Shown one piece after another: positions 1 to 8,608 of a DNA stretch of 64,000 nt (its first letter is position 1; every line of letters starts with the position of its first letter). Under the pieces are notes generated by a model. That model ran no database searches and had not been told where the DNA came from. It saw only the letters and a program-made list of their open reading frames with translations. The position numbers and the translations under genes are program-made. This DNA is from an uncultured Hyphomicrobiales bacterium (GTDB lineage Bacteria; Pseudomonadota; Alphaproteobacteria; Rhizobiales; Devosiaceae), in NCBI GenBank assembly GCA_903842455.1, contig CAIMLX010000267.1, positions 1 through 64,000 of the forward strand. The letters run 5' to 3'.

Positions 1-294
1 GGGCCAGCGGCTGACGGCTTCGGCGAAGCGGTCGAGTTCTGCGGCGCGCTGGCGTTCGAGCTTGATGGAGATGAAGACCGAGACGGGAAGGCCGACGGCT
101 TTCTGGTCCACCGTCGCGGCGTAGGCCGTGATGATGCCGCTGGTTTCGAGCTGGCGGATGCGGCGGAGGCAAGGGGAGGCCGAGAGGCCGACGCGGTCGG
201 CGATGGCCTGCACCGTCATGCGCCCATCCTCCTGCAGGGCGCGGAGGATTTTTCGGTCAATCGGGCTCAGCTTTGTATTGGCGGTTTCTGCCAC
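1..294 (-). CDS. Lrp/AsnC-family transcriptional regulator (3' part outside the window)
   Basis: This gene is not in the ORF track because it runs off the left edge; I read it by reverse-complementing bases 1-294. The visible 98 codons begin at a GTG preceded by GAGGG about ten bases upstream. They contain an AsnC-type helix-turn-helix (LSPIDRKILRALQEDGR, then VGLSASPCLRRIRQLE) and the start of the ligand-binding RAM domain (VSVFISIKLER). It diverges from the E1-like gene with about 115 bp between them, the usual layout of an Lrp-type local regulator and its target. That pairing resembles mdeR/mdeB of Pseudomonas putida (established case; the link here is inference). The family is secure; the ligand is unknown. 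Confidence 0.88.
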   Translation of the reverse strand, partial: MAETANTKLSPIDRKILRALQEDGRMTVQAIADRVGLSASPCLRRIRQLETSGIITAYAATVDQKAVGLPVSVFISIKLERQRAAELDRFAEAVSRWP

Positions 295-408
295 TCGATC
301 GCGACCCTCAGGTGAAATCCTGCGCAAATGACTGCGTCGACGCTCAAGATAGATGGAAACTGCCGGGCGCGCGAGAGCAGACTGATCCGAATATCGCAGG
401 GGAGCCGC

Positions 409-2796
409 ATGGACGGATTGGTAGAGGCGCGGGACCGGATCAGGCTGATCGAGGCGTTGACGAAAAAGACGCTGTGGCTCTCCAACTGGATGATCCACCA
501 CGCCAATCACATCCGGCCGAACCCCGATGGGCTGAAGGTGGGTGGGCACCAGGCGTCCTCGGCATCGATGACGGCAATCCTGTCGGCGCTGTACTTTGGG
601 GTGCTGCGACCCGAAGACCGGTTGGCGGTGAAGCCGCATGCGTCGCCGGTGTTCCACGCCATCCAGTACCTGTTCGGCAAGCAAAGCCTCGACAAGCTCA
701 AGGCGTTTCGCGGCTATGGCGGGGCGCAGTCGTATCCGTCGCGCACCAAGGACACGGACGACGTGGATTTCTCCACCGGTTCGGTGGGGCTGGGGGTGGC
801 GTTCACCGCGTTCGCCTCGATGGTGCAGGACTATGTGCGGCTGAAGCCTTGGTCGAAGCTTGGGGCAAAGCAGCGGCCCGAGGGGCGGATGGTGGCGCTG
901 GTGGGCGACGCCGAGCTCGACGAGGGCAATGTCTACGAGTGCCTGCAGGAGGGCTGGAAGCACAACCTGCGCAATTGCTGGTGGGTGATCGACTACAACC
1001 GGCAGTCGCTCGACGGGGTAGTGCGCGAGGGCCTCTACGACCGGATCGAGGCGATCTTCGCGGCCTTCGGCTGGAAGGTGGTAACGCTGAAATATGGCGT
1101 GCTGCAGCGGGCGGCGTTCGAGGAACCGGGCGGGCAGCGGCTGCGCGACTGGATCGACAGCTGCCCGAACGCCACCTACTCGGCGCTGATGTTTCGCGGC
1201 GGGGCGGCGTGGCGCGAGCGGTTGGCCGACGAAATCGGCGACCAGGGGCCGACCACGGCGCTGCTCGAACGGCGGACCGATGCCCAACTGGCCGAACTGA
1301 TGGCGAATCTCGGTGGGCACTGCATCCCGAGCCTCTTAGCTGAGTTCGAAGCGGCCACCTCCGACCAGCCCACGGTGTTCATTGCCTATACGGTGAAGGG
1401 CTGGGGCACGCCGCTGGCCGGGCACAAGGACAACCATGCCGGGCAGATGACCGGGGCGCAGATGGAAACGCTGCGCAAGTCGATGCAGGTGCGCGAGGGG
1501 CATGAGTGGGACAAGTTCGAGGGGCTGGGCGAGGCGCGCGAAGTGGAGCGCTTCCTCGCGACGGTGCCGTTCAATACCGACGCGACGCGGCGGCTGAGCT
1601 CGCCGCGGGTCGAGACCATCGGGCCGCAGTTCGTGGGCACCGGAGCGACCTCGACGCAGACGGCGTTCGGCAAGGTGCTCGACGCCATCGCCAAGACCGA
1701 CAGCGAGATGGCGAAGCGCATCGTCACGACGTCGCCGGACGTGACGGTATCGACCAATCTCGGCACCTGGGTGAACCGGCGGCACCTGTTTGCCAATGAG
1801 GACCTGGCGGACGTTTTCCAGACCGAAGCCATCCCCAGCGCGCAGAAGTGGCAGTTCAAGCCCGAGGGGCAGCATATCGAACTGGGCATCGCCGAGATGA
1901 ACCTGTTCCTGCTGCTCGGTGCGGCGGGGCTCAGCCATTCGCTGTTCGGCGAGCGGCTGCTGCCGGTGGGAACGCTCTACGATCCGTTCATTTCCCGCGG
2001 CCTCGATGCGCTGAATTATGCCTGCTACCAGGACGCGCGGTTCTTGCTGGTGGCGACGCCGTCGGGCGTGTCGCTGGCGGGGGAGGGCGGGGCGCACCAG
2101 TCGATCGCCTCGCCGCTGATCGGCATGTCGCAGGACGGGCTGGCGAGTTTTGAGCCGGCGTTTGCGGACGAACTCAGCATCATCATGGACTGGGCCTTCG
2201 ACTACATGCAGCGCGACGGATCGGAGCGGGCCGACCTCGCGGCGTGGCCGCGCGACGTGTCGGGGGGCTCGGTGTACCTGCGGCTATCGACGCGGGTGCT
2301 GGAGCAGGTGCCGCGGACGATGGATGCGGGGCTCGCGGACGGAATCATCCGCGGCGCGTACTGGCTGCAGCCGCCTACGCCGGCGACCGAGGTGGTGATC
2401 GCGTACCAGGGCGTGCTGGCCGACCAGGCGATCGCTGCTGCCGGGAGGATCGGGGGCGAGCGCCGCAACGTCGCGGTGCTGGCGGTAACGTCGGCCGACC
2501 GGCTGAATGCGGGCTGGCACGGCAGCCAGCGGGCGCGGCGGCGCGGCGAGGCGCCGGCGACGAGCCATATCGAGAGGTTGCTGGCGGAGGTGCCGCGGCA
2601 TGCGGGGCTAGTGACAGCAATCGACGGGCATCCGGCGACGCTGAGCTGGCTCGGCGGGGTGGGGGGGCATCGCACGATTTCGCTCGGGGTCGAGCATTTC
2701 GGCCAGACGGGCAGCGTCACCGAGCTGTACCGGCATTTCGGCATCGATGCCGAGGCGATCCGGACGGCGGCGCGGAGCTTCTTCGGTGGGCGCTGA
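409..2796 (+). CDS. Homodimeric AceE-like 2-oxoacid dehydrogenase E1 / transketolase-like protein
   Basis: This 795-residue thiamine-diphosphate enzyme resembles AceE, the E1 of pyruvate dehydrogenase, and its relatives that decarboxylate 2-oxobutyrate. I chose the ATG at 409 because AGGGGAG sits just upstream; the track ORF begins 27 codons earlier without support. The ThDP site is visible as GDAELDEGN followed by VIDYNRQ about 27 residues on. The substrate-side histidines appear in HHANHIR and GGHQASS, and the pyrimidine domain in HIELGIAEMNLFLLLG. It is shorter than AceE (887 residues in E. coli). No E2 or E3 gene is adjacent, so it must borrow them or act alone. The divergent Lrp-type gene suggests control by an amino acid or its keto acid. 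Confidence 0.85.
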   Translation: MDGLVEARDRIRLIEALTKKTLWLSNWMIHHANHIRPNPDGLKVGGHQASSASMTAILSALYFGVLRPEDRLAVKPHASPVFHAIQYLFGKQSLDKLKAFRGYGGAQSYPSRTKDTDDVDFSTGSVGLGVAFTAFASMVQDYVRLKPWSKLGAKQRPEGRMVALVGDAELDEGNVYECLQEGWKHNLRNCWWVIDYNRQSLDGVVREGLYDRIEAIFAAFGWKVVTLKYGVLQRAAFEEPGGQRLRDWIDSCPNATYSALMFRGGAAWRERLADEIGDQGPTTALLERRTDAQLAELMANLGGHCIPSLLAEFEAATSDQPTVFIAYTVKGWGTPLAGHKDNHAGQMTGAQMETLRKSMQVREGHEWDKFEGLGEAREVERFLATVPFNTDATRRLSSPRVETIGPQFVGTGATSTQTAFGKVLDAIAKTDSEMAKRIVTTSPDVTVSTNLGTWVNRRHLFANEDLADVFQTEAIPSAQKWQFKPEGQHIELGIAEMNLFLLLGAAGLSHSLFGERLLPVGTLYDPFISRGLDALNYACYQDARFLLVATPSGVSLAGEGGAHQSIASPLIGMSQDGLASFEPAFADELSIIMDWAFDYMQRDGSERADLAAWPRDVSGGSVYLRLSTRVLEQVPRTMDAGLADGIIRGAYWLQPPTPATEVVIAYQGVLADQAIAAAGRIGGERRNVAVLAVTSADRLNAGWHGSQRARRRGEAPATSHIERLLAEVPRHAGLVTAIDGHPATLSWLGGVGGHRTISLGVEHFGQTGSVTELYRHFGIDAEAIRTAARSFFGGR

Positions 2797-2886
2797 GGGA
2801 AATGCCTACCGAATGAGCAGAGTATTATCTGCGCACATCCGTTGGACAATCAGCCTTGTAGGGCGCTTGCCAACGATGCCCGTATT

Positions 2887-2906
2887 TGTCAGACATATGT
2901 CATTGA
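2887..2906 (+). promoter_or_regulatory. Operator-like 20-bp element, copy 1
   Basis: TGTCAGACATATGTCATTGA lies in the 279-bp gap before the ABC binding-protein gene. It contains two overlapping palindromes, TGTC-A-GACA and GACATATGTC. An identical 20-mer occurs before the ATPase gene of the same transporter. TGTC-N-GACA resembles operators of FadR-subfamily GntR regulators, and such a regulator is encoded at the end of this gene group. Binding is inference. Confidence 0.55.
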
Positions 2907-3075
2907 TCGTGCCGCTCGGGAGGTGGCCGGTCTGGAGCAGGTCGAAGGGGATGGGACGTCGCCGCCTTTCGATTTTAACAGGGTGCGGTTTCAGGGAACA
3001 GCCATGCGGCAAGCATGGCGGCCCGGGACCGACGGGGGACGTCACAACAAGGCTCTGTATCAAGGAGGGAGCTTC

Positions 3076-4683
3076 ATGAACGCGTTGCTGAAGTTTGTCG
3101 GCGTCGCTGCACTGGCCGTGGGTTTGACCGCGGTTCCGGCGCTGGCGCAGACCAGGCTGACGGTTCCGGGTGGTTCGACCACCGGCACCTATATGGACTA
3201 CATGAAGACGGTGTATGCACGCGCCTCCGGCGCCGAGCTCCTGCAGGAGCCGCTCACCAGCTTCGACAACGAATATCAGCTGACCCCGCTCGGCGCGGCC
3301 AGCTGGTCGCAGTCGGAAGACGGCCTCACCTGGACCTTCACGCTGCGCGACGGCATGACGTGGAGCGACGGCGAGCCGGTCAAGGCGAGCGACTACGTGT
3401 TCGCCCTGCAGAATGCGGCGACTTCGGGCTACGACTTCGCCTGGTACTGGAGCTTCGCCGGCGGCATCAAGAACTGGGACGACGTGACGGGCGGCAAGGC
3501 CGACGTTTCGACCCTCGGCCTTGGCGCTCCGGACGACAAGACCCTCACCGTCACCACCAATGCGCCCAAGCCGTATCTGCCGGGCGTGGTGTCGCTGTGG
3601 TACCCGGTGCCGAAGCATCAGTTCGACAAGTTCGGCGACGACTGGTCGACCAACGTTGCCAACGTGGTGTCGAGCGGCCCCTTCCTGCTGCAGAGCTGGG
3701 AGAAGTCGAACAACTCGGTCGTGCTGACCAAGAACCCGGCCTACAATGGTCCGTGGGTGGCACAGGTCGATGAACTGACGATCGACCCGTCGGTCGGCAG
3801 CCCGGAAGTCGGCATGCCCGCCTTCCTCGCCGGCGACCTCGCCTTCACCAATCTCAACGCCGGCCAGATCCCGGTGGTGAAGCAGCGCTTCCCCGACTCG
3901 ATCCGCAGCGAAGCGGTGTTCGCGACCTCGTATATCGCGTTCGACCTCGAGAAGGCGCCGTTCGACAATGTCGACGTCCGCCGCGCGCTCTACTACGCGA
4001 TCAACCGTGACGAACTGACGTCCACGGTGCTCAAGGACATCGCCATCCCGGCTCGCTCGATCCTGGCACCCGGCTACCCTGGGTACTCCGACACCGTCGC
4101 GGCGCAGGCCGTGTTCGACCCGGAGAAGGCCAAGGAACTGATGGCCAAGGCTGGCTACGCGAACGGCGAAGGCTTCCCGGAAATCGAAATCTGGTTCCGT
4201 GAAGAAGGTGGCTATAACGGCGCCATCCTGCCCCCGATGGCCCAGTACCTGCAGTCGCAGTTCAAGGAGATCCTCGGGATCACCATGAATATCCGGGTGA
4301 TGCCGGGCAAGGACTGGATGGAGGGCATGCTCGCCCGCAAGAACAACATCTATCTTGCGCCCTACGAGTACGACTATCTCGATCCCTCGAACTTCTACGG
4401 CCTGTTCTACAATGGCGGCCGCCACAGCTATTTCGTGCCTGAGTACGATGCGCTGGTTGCGGAAGCCGACAAGAACCCGGTCTGGGAAGAGCGCGTGAAG
4501 CTCTACGAGCAGGCCGAGCAGCTGATGATCGACCAGGGGCTGATCGTGCCGCTGGTGCATCCGATCACCACGGCGGCCATCAGCGACAACATCACCGGTC
4601 CCGGTGTGTCGCCCAACTCGCGCGGCTTCACTCCGCTCGGCCGTATCGGCAACTTCATCTACTCGCATATCAGCGTGAAGTAA
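3076..4683 (+). CDS. ABC transporter substrate-binding protein, family 5 (peptide/opine type)
   Basis: This is the periplasmic binding protein of an oligopeptide/dipeptide/opine importer. The ATG at 3076 follows AAGGAGGGA and opens a classic Sec signal peptide (MNALLKFVGVAALAVGL, cut after ALAQ). The track ORF extends 78 codons further upstream without support. The mature part shows SBP_bac_5 features: WSQSEDGLTWTFTLRDGMTWSDGEPVKA near residues 75-105, and FDNVDVRRALYYAINRDEL near residue 300. Length, 535 residues, is normal. It leads the transporter group, separated from the ATPase by a strong hairpin and an operator-like site. The ligand cannot be read from sequence. Confidence 0.93.
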   Translation: MNALLKFVGVAALAVGLTAVPALAQTRLTVPGGSTTGTYMDYMKTVYARASGAELLQEPLTSFDNEYQLTPLGAASWSQSEDGLTWTFTLRDGMTWSDGEPVKASDYVFALQNAATSGYDFAWYWSFAGGIKNWDDVTGGKADVSTLGLGAPDDKTLTVTTNAPKPYLPGVVSLWYPVPKHQFDKFGDDWSTNVANVVSSGPFLLQSWEKSNNSVVLTKNPAYNGPWVAQVDELTIDPSVGSPEVGMPAFLAGDLAFTNLNAGQIPVVKQRFPDSIRSEAVFATSYIAFDLEKAPFDNVDVRRALYYAINRDELTSTVLKDIAIPARSILAPGYPGYSDTVAAQAVFDPEKAKELMAKAGYANGEGFPEIEIWFREEGGYNGAILPPMAQYLQSQFKEILGITMNIRVMPGKDWMEGMLARKNNIYLAPYEYDYLDPSNFYGLFYNGGRHSYFVPEYDALVAEADKNPVWEERVKLYEQAEQLMIDQGLIVPLVHPITTAAISDNITGPGVSPNSRGFTPLGRIGNFIYSHISVK

Positions 4684-4698
4684 GAGAACGTGCCACTG

Positions 4699-4726
4699 CG
4701 CTCCCCGGCCCCAGGGCCGGGGAGCG
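4699..4726 (+). terminator. GC-rich hairpin between binding protein and ATPase genes
   Basis: A perfect 13-bp stem (CGCTCCCCGGCCC paired with GGGCCGGGGAGCG) with a two-base loop lies 16 bases after the binding-protein stop. No T-run follows, so it is more likely a partial terminator or an mRNA 3'-end stabiliser than a strict intrinsic terminator. Such hairpins often let the binding protein be made in excess over the membrane subunits. Confidence 0.6.
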
Positions 4727-4815
4727 TCCTGACCGCCCGACCCGTCGCACCTGGCGAGGGTCGCAAACGGACACCGCGCAAAGCCTCCTGCCATGCTCGC
4801 GAGTCTGCGATTAAA

Positions 4816-4835
4816 TGTCAGACATATGTCATTGA
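4816..4835 (+). promoter_or_regulatory. Operator-like 20-bp element, copy 2
   Basis: TGTCAGACATATGTCATTGA is identical over 20 bases to the copy at 2887-2906. It sits 155 bp before the ATPase start, in a roughly 300-bp gap that otherwise holds only the hairpin after the binding-protein gene. Two copies before two genes of one transporter suggest two co-regulated promoters. The GntR protein encoded downstream is the natural candidate binder. Confidence 0.55.
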
Positions 4836-4989
4836 CGCGGATTGTCGTGGGCATGCTCGAGCACGAGAACGACCTGTATCTGGCGCCCGGTGAGGGCGGA
4901 GGTGGGGCGTTGCTCATGCGGGCAGGACCCGTAACCGAAATGAACCGGCGTCTCCGGCTTCCGCCGGGGCGCTCCGCCCGGGACAACGC

Positions 4990-6759
4990 ATGAATCTGGT
5001 AGAGATCAAGGGTCTGAAGGTCAGCTTCCGCCAGCATGGCGGTGAAGTGGAAGCCGTGCGCGGCATCGACCTCAGCCTCAAGGACGGCGAAAGCCTCGGC
5101 ATCGTGGGAGAGTCTGGTTCGGGCAAGTCGGTGACCTGCCTCGCCCTGATGCGGCTGCTCGCCAACACCGCCACCGTGACGGCCGACAAGCTGGAACTGA
5201 GCGGCATCGACGTGCTCAAGGCGAACAACCGGAAGATGGCGTCGATCCGCGGCAGCTCCGCGGCGATGATCTTCCAGGACCCGGCGACGGCGTTCGACCC
5301 GGTGTTCACCATCGGCCACCAGATGGTCGAAACCATCCAGACGCATCGCGGGCTATCCAAGAAAGTGGCGATGGCCGAGGCCGAGCAGCTGCTGCTCAAG
5401 GTCGAGATCAAGAACGCCAAGGACGTGCTGGCCTATTACCCGCACCAGCTGTCGGGCGGCATGCTGCAGCGCGCGATGATCGCGATGGCGCTCTCCTGCC
5501 GGCCCAAGGTGCTGATCGCCGACGAGCCGACCACGGCGCTCGACGTCACCATCCAGGCGCAGATCCTGCAGCTCATCAAGGGCCTGCAGGCCGAAATGGG
5601 CATGGCGCTGATCATGATCACCCACGACCTCGGCGTCATCGCCGAGACGGTCGACCGGGTGGTGGTGATGTATGGCGGCAAGGTGATGGAAGAGGGGCCG
5701 GTCGAGCAGATTTTCGACAGCCCCAAGCACAGCTACACCCAGTCGCTGCTGGCCAGCCTGCGGGCCGGCGAGACGCGACGGATCGACCCGGTGGCGCCTG
5801 AACCGGTGGCGCCGGCGCTCGAACTCAAGAACCTCGGCAAGATCTACAAGCTGCGCCGGCGGGGCCGGATCCTCTCGACCTACACGGATTTTTCGGCGGT
5901 GCGGGGGGTGAACCTGGTGCTGCCGCGCAACAAGATCGTCGGGCTCGTCGGCGAAAGCGGATCGGGCAAGAGCACGACCGGGATGATGGCGATGCGGTTG
6001 CTCGAGCCGACGACCGGCCGGATCGTGGTCGACGGCGCCGATGTGTCGGACCTCGGCATCGAGGCGCTGAAGCCCTACCGCAAGAGCATGCAGGTGATCT
6101 TCCAGGACAGCTATTCGGCGCTCGACCCGATGATGACGCTGAGCCAGATCATCGCCGAGCCGCTCGACATCCACCAGATCGGTACCTCGCGCGAGCGGCT
6201 CGAGAAGGCCCTGGGCTGGCTCGAGCGGGTGGGCCTCGACCGCAATTTCGGCACGCGCTATCCGCATGAATTGTCGGGCGGGCAGCGCCAGCGCGTTGCC
6301 ATCGCCCGCGCCCTCATCCTCGGGCCGAAGGTGCTGGTAGCAGACGAGCCGACCTCGGCGCTCGACGTCACCGTGAAGGCGCAGATCATCGGGCTGCTGA
6401 AGGACCTGCAGACGCAGATGGGCCTGTCGATGCTGTTCATCAGCCACGACCTCAGCGTCGTGCGCTCGCTCACCGATACGGTGGTGGTGATGTACAAGGG
6501 CCGCGTGGTGGAGCAGGCGCCGACCGGCGCCATCTTCGCCAATCCGCGCCATCCCTATACCCGCGCGCTGCTGGACGCGATCCCGGTCACCAATCCGCGC
6601 GACCGGCGAATTCGTACCTTCCTGCAGCAGTCCGACATCGACAAGGCCACGCCGCATTTTGTGGTGGCCGAACTGCCGGGCTTCGTGCAGCCGGCGCCGG
6701 AGCCGCAACTGGTGGCCGTCGCGCCGGGACACCTGGTGGAAGCGGTGGTAACGCGATGA
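4990..6759 (+). CDS. Fused dipeptide/oligopeptide ABC transporter ATPase (DppD-DppF type)
   Basis: This 589-residue protein carries two complete ABC ATPase modules in one chain, replacing separate DppD and DppF subunits. Module 1 (about residues 1-260) has Walker A GESGSGKS, signature [10 protein letters not shown] and Walker [13 protein letters not shown]. Module 2 (about 275-560) has [19 protein letters not shown] and [12 protein letters not shown]. Each module ends in an Opp/Dpp C-terminal stretch ([26 protein letters not shown]). Such fusions are known in this family. The gene is preceded by an operator-like site, and the first permease starts 13 bases after its stop. No clear ribosome-binding site precedes the ATG, so the start is slightly uncertain. 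Confidence 0.93.
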   Translation: MNLVEIKGLKVSFRQHGGEVEAVRGIDLSLKDGESLGIVGESGSGKSVTCLALMRLLANTATVTADKLELSGIDVLKANNRKMASIRGSSAAMIFQDPATAFDPVFTIGHQMVETIQTHRGLSKKVAMAEAEQLLLKVEIKNAKDVLAYYPHQLSGGMLQRAMIAMALSCRPKVLIADEPTTALDVTIQAQILQLIKGLQAEMGMALIMITHDLGVIAETVDRVVVMYGGKVMEEGPVEQIFDSPKHSYTQSLLASLRAGETRRIDPVAPEPVAPALELKNLGKIYKLRRRGRILSTYTDFSAVRGVNLVLPRNKIVGLVGESGSGKSTTGMMAMRLLEPTTGRIVVDGADVSDLGIEALKPYRKSMQVIFQDSYSALDPMMTLSQIIAEPLDIHQIGTSRERLEKALGWLERVGLDRNFGTRYPHELSGGQRQRVAIARALILGPKVLVADEPTSALDVTVKAQIIGLLKDLQTQMGLSMLFISHDLSVVRSLTDTVVVMYKGRVVEQAPTGAIFANPRHPYTRALLDAIPVTNPRDRRIRTFLQQSDIDKATPHFVVAELPGFVQPAPEPQLVAVAPGHLVEAVVTR

Positions 6760-6772
6760 CGAGGGCCAAGCC

Positions 6773-7705
6773 ATGATCATCTATCTCATCAAGCGCCTGC
6801 TCTCGATCGCGCTGACGTTCTTCATCGTCTCGCTGCTCGTCTTCCTGATGATGCACGCAGTGCCGGGCGGTCCGTTCACCGAAAAGGACATGCCGCTCTC
6901 GGCGGAAGTCAAGGCGGCGCTCAACGCCCGCCTCGGCCTCGACAAGCCGCTGTGGGTTCAATACGTCAACTACATGGCCGGCGTGCTGCAGGGGAACTGG
7001 GGCGTGCCCTACCAGTCGCCCGGCGAGACGGTGATCAGCCTGCTGCGTCAGGCCTGGATCCCGAGCCTGATCCTCGGTGGCTCGGGCGTCATCATCGGCG
7101 CAATTCTGGGCATCCTGATCGGCATGGCGGCGGCGCTGAAGCGCAACACCTGGATCGACTACCTCGCCTCGGCGCTGTCAGTGCTCGGCCTCACCATCCC
7201 GGTCTTCGTCATCTCGATGATGCTGATCCTGATCTTTGCGGTGTGGCTCGGCTGGCTGCCGGCCAGCGGCTGGGGCAAGCCGGAGCGCTGGATCCTGCCG
7301 ATCGCCGCCTATGCCGCCATCCCGCTCGCTACCTATGCGCGCTACACCCGCTCGGCGATGCTCGACACGCTGAACCGGCCGTTTGTGACGGCGCTCAGGG
7401 CCAAGGGGCTGAGCGAGGGGCGCATCATCTTCCAGCACGTGCTGCGCAACTCGGCGATCCCGATGGTGACGGTGTTCCTGCCGATGTTCATCGGCACAGC
7501 TACGGGCTCGATCTTCGTCGAAGCGATGTTCCGCATCCCCGGGCTCGGCAGCTACTTCGTTTCCTCGATCGAGAACCGTGACTATCCGCTCGAGATGGCC
7601 CTGGTGCTGATGGTCACGATCGGCATCTGCTTTGCCTACCTCATTTCCGACATCGCCTATGCGTGGCTCAATCCCCGCATCCGCCTGGGAGACGACACCC
7701 AATGA
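6773..7705 (+). CDS. ABC transporter permease, DppB/OppB type
   Basis: This is the first inner-membrane permease of the peptide/opine importer, 310 residues. It begins with a transmembrane segment (LLSIALTFFIVSLLVFLMM) and has the DppB-type N-terminal loop (MHAVPGGPF). The cytoplasmic coupling region includes RYTRSAMLDTLNRPFVTALRAKGLSE, followed by the EAMFRIPGLG motif that contacts the ATPase. AGGG precedes the ATG. Its stop overlaps the next permease start as ATGA, implying translational coupling. Confidence 0.93.
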   Translation: MIIYLIKRLLSIALTFFIVSLLVFLMMHAVPGGPFTEKDMPLSAEVKAALNARLGLDKPLWVQYVNYMAGVLQGNWGVPYQSPGETVISLLRQAWIPSLILGGSGVIIGAILGILIGMAAALKRNTWIDYLASALSVLGLTIPVFVISMMLILIFAVWLGWLPASGWGKPERWILPIAAYAAIPLATYARYTRSAMLDTLNRPFVTALRAKGLSEGRIIFQHVLRNSAIPMVTVFLPMFIGTATGSIFVEAMFRIPGLGSYFVSSIENRDYPLEMALVLMVTIGICFAYLISDIAYAWLNPRIRLGDDTQ

Positions 7706-8607
7706 GCACCCAGATCGACGCGGACGCCACCACCCTCGCCGCGCCGCCTGCGACAAAGCAGCGGAGCCCGGCCTATTTCGCCTGGCGGCGCTTCACCGCG
7801 AACAAGGCGGCGGTGGTGGGCGGGGCCGTGCTCGGCATCATCGTGCTGATGGCGATTCTCGCGCCGCTGTTCACCAAGACAGACCCGACGGCGCAGGCCT
7901 ACCTGACCCAGTCGCTGGCCTTCCCGTCGGCGGAGTTCTGGTTTGGCGTGGATGACCTGGGCCGCGACTTCTTCACCCGCGTCGTCTACGGGGCCCGGGT
8001 GTCGCTTTCGATCGGCTTTGCTGCGGCCAGCTTCAGCCTGCTGATCGGCATTCCGGTCGGCGCGATCGCCGGCTATTTCGGCGGCCGGATCGACTGGTTC
8101 ATCATGCGCGTCATCGAGATTTTCTCGGTGGTGCCGTCGCTGCTGGCCGCCATGCTGCTCGGGGCGCTGACGGGGGGCGGTTACGTCACCATCGTGATCA
8201 TCGCTGCCGCGTTCGGCTGGTTCGGCGTCTGCCTGCTGGTCCGGGCGCAGGTGAAATCGTTCCGCGAGAAGGATTTCGTCCGTTCTGCCCAGGCACTGGG
8301 CGCCTCCCCCTGGTACATCCTCCGCCGGCACGTCATCCCCAACTCGCTGTCGCCGATCATCGTCGGCTTCGTGCTGGCCATGCCGGGGGCGATGATGCTC
8401 GAAGCATCGCTCAGCTTCCTCGGCATCGGCGTGGCGCCACCGACGCCGAGCTGGGGGCAGATGATCAATGTCGGCATCAACTTCATGTTCTTCTACTGGC
8501 ACATGGCGGTGTTCCCCACCGCCGCGCTGGCCATCACCGTTCTCGCCACCACGCTGTTCGGCGACGGACTGCGCGATGCGCTCGATCCCACTCTGAAAGG
8601 CCGCTGA
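7702..8607 (+). CDS. ABC transporter permease, DppC/OppC type
   Basis: This is the second permease, 301 residues from the ATG at 7702, which overlaps the stop of the preceding permease by four bases. The track start 13 codons upstream lies inside that gene and is less likely. It has the OppC N-terminal segment (AWRRFTANKAAVVGGAV), the GVDDLGRDFFTRVVYGARVSL motif typical of DppC, and the EAA loop (RSAQALGASPWYILRRHVIPN). With the binding protein, fused ATPase and DppB-like subunit it forms a complete importer. Confidence 0.93.
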   Translation: MSTQIDADATTLAAPPATKQRSPAYFAWRRFTANKAAVVGGAVLGIIVLMAILAPLFTKTDPTAQAYLTQSLAFPSAEFWFGVDDLGRDFFTRVVYGARVSLSIGFAAASFSLLIGIPVGAIAGYFGGRIDWFIMRVIEIFSVVPSLLAAMLLGALTGGGYVTIVIIAAAFGWFGVCLLVRAQVKSFREKDFVRSAQALGASPWYILRRHVIPNSLSPIIVGFVLAMPGAMMLEASLSFLGIGVAPPTPSWGQMINVGINFMFFYWHMAVFPTAALAITVLATTLFGDGLRDALDPTLKGR

Positions 8608-8608
8608 C

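Noticed and set aside
273-1343. 356-residue plus-strand ORF overlapping the E1-like gene in another frame
   Set aside because: Gly/Ala/Arg-rich shadow; the 409-2796 frame carries all enzyme motifs.
2806-5346. 846-residue minus-strand ORF opposite the binding protein and ATPase
   Set aside because: It is a high-GC shadow of two well-supported plus-strand genes; its composition (Arg/His/Gly-rich) shows no protein family.
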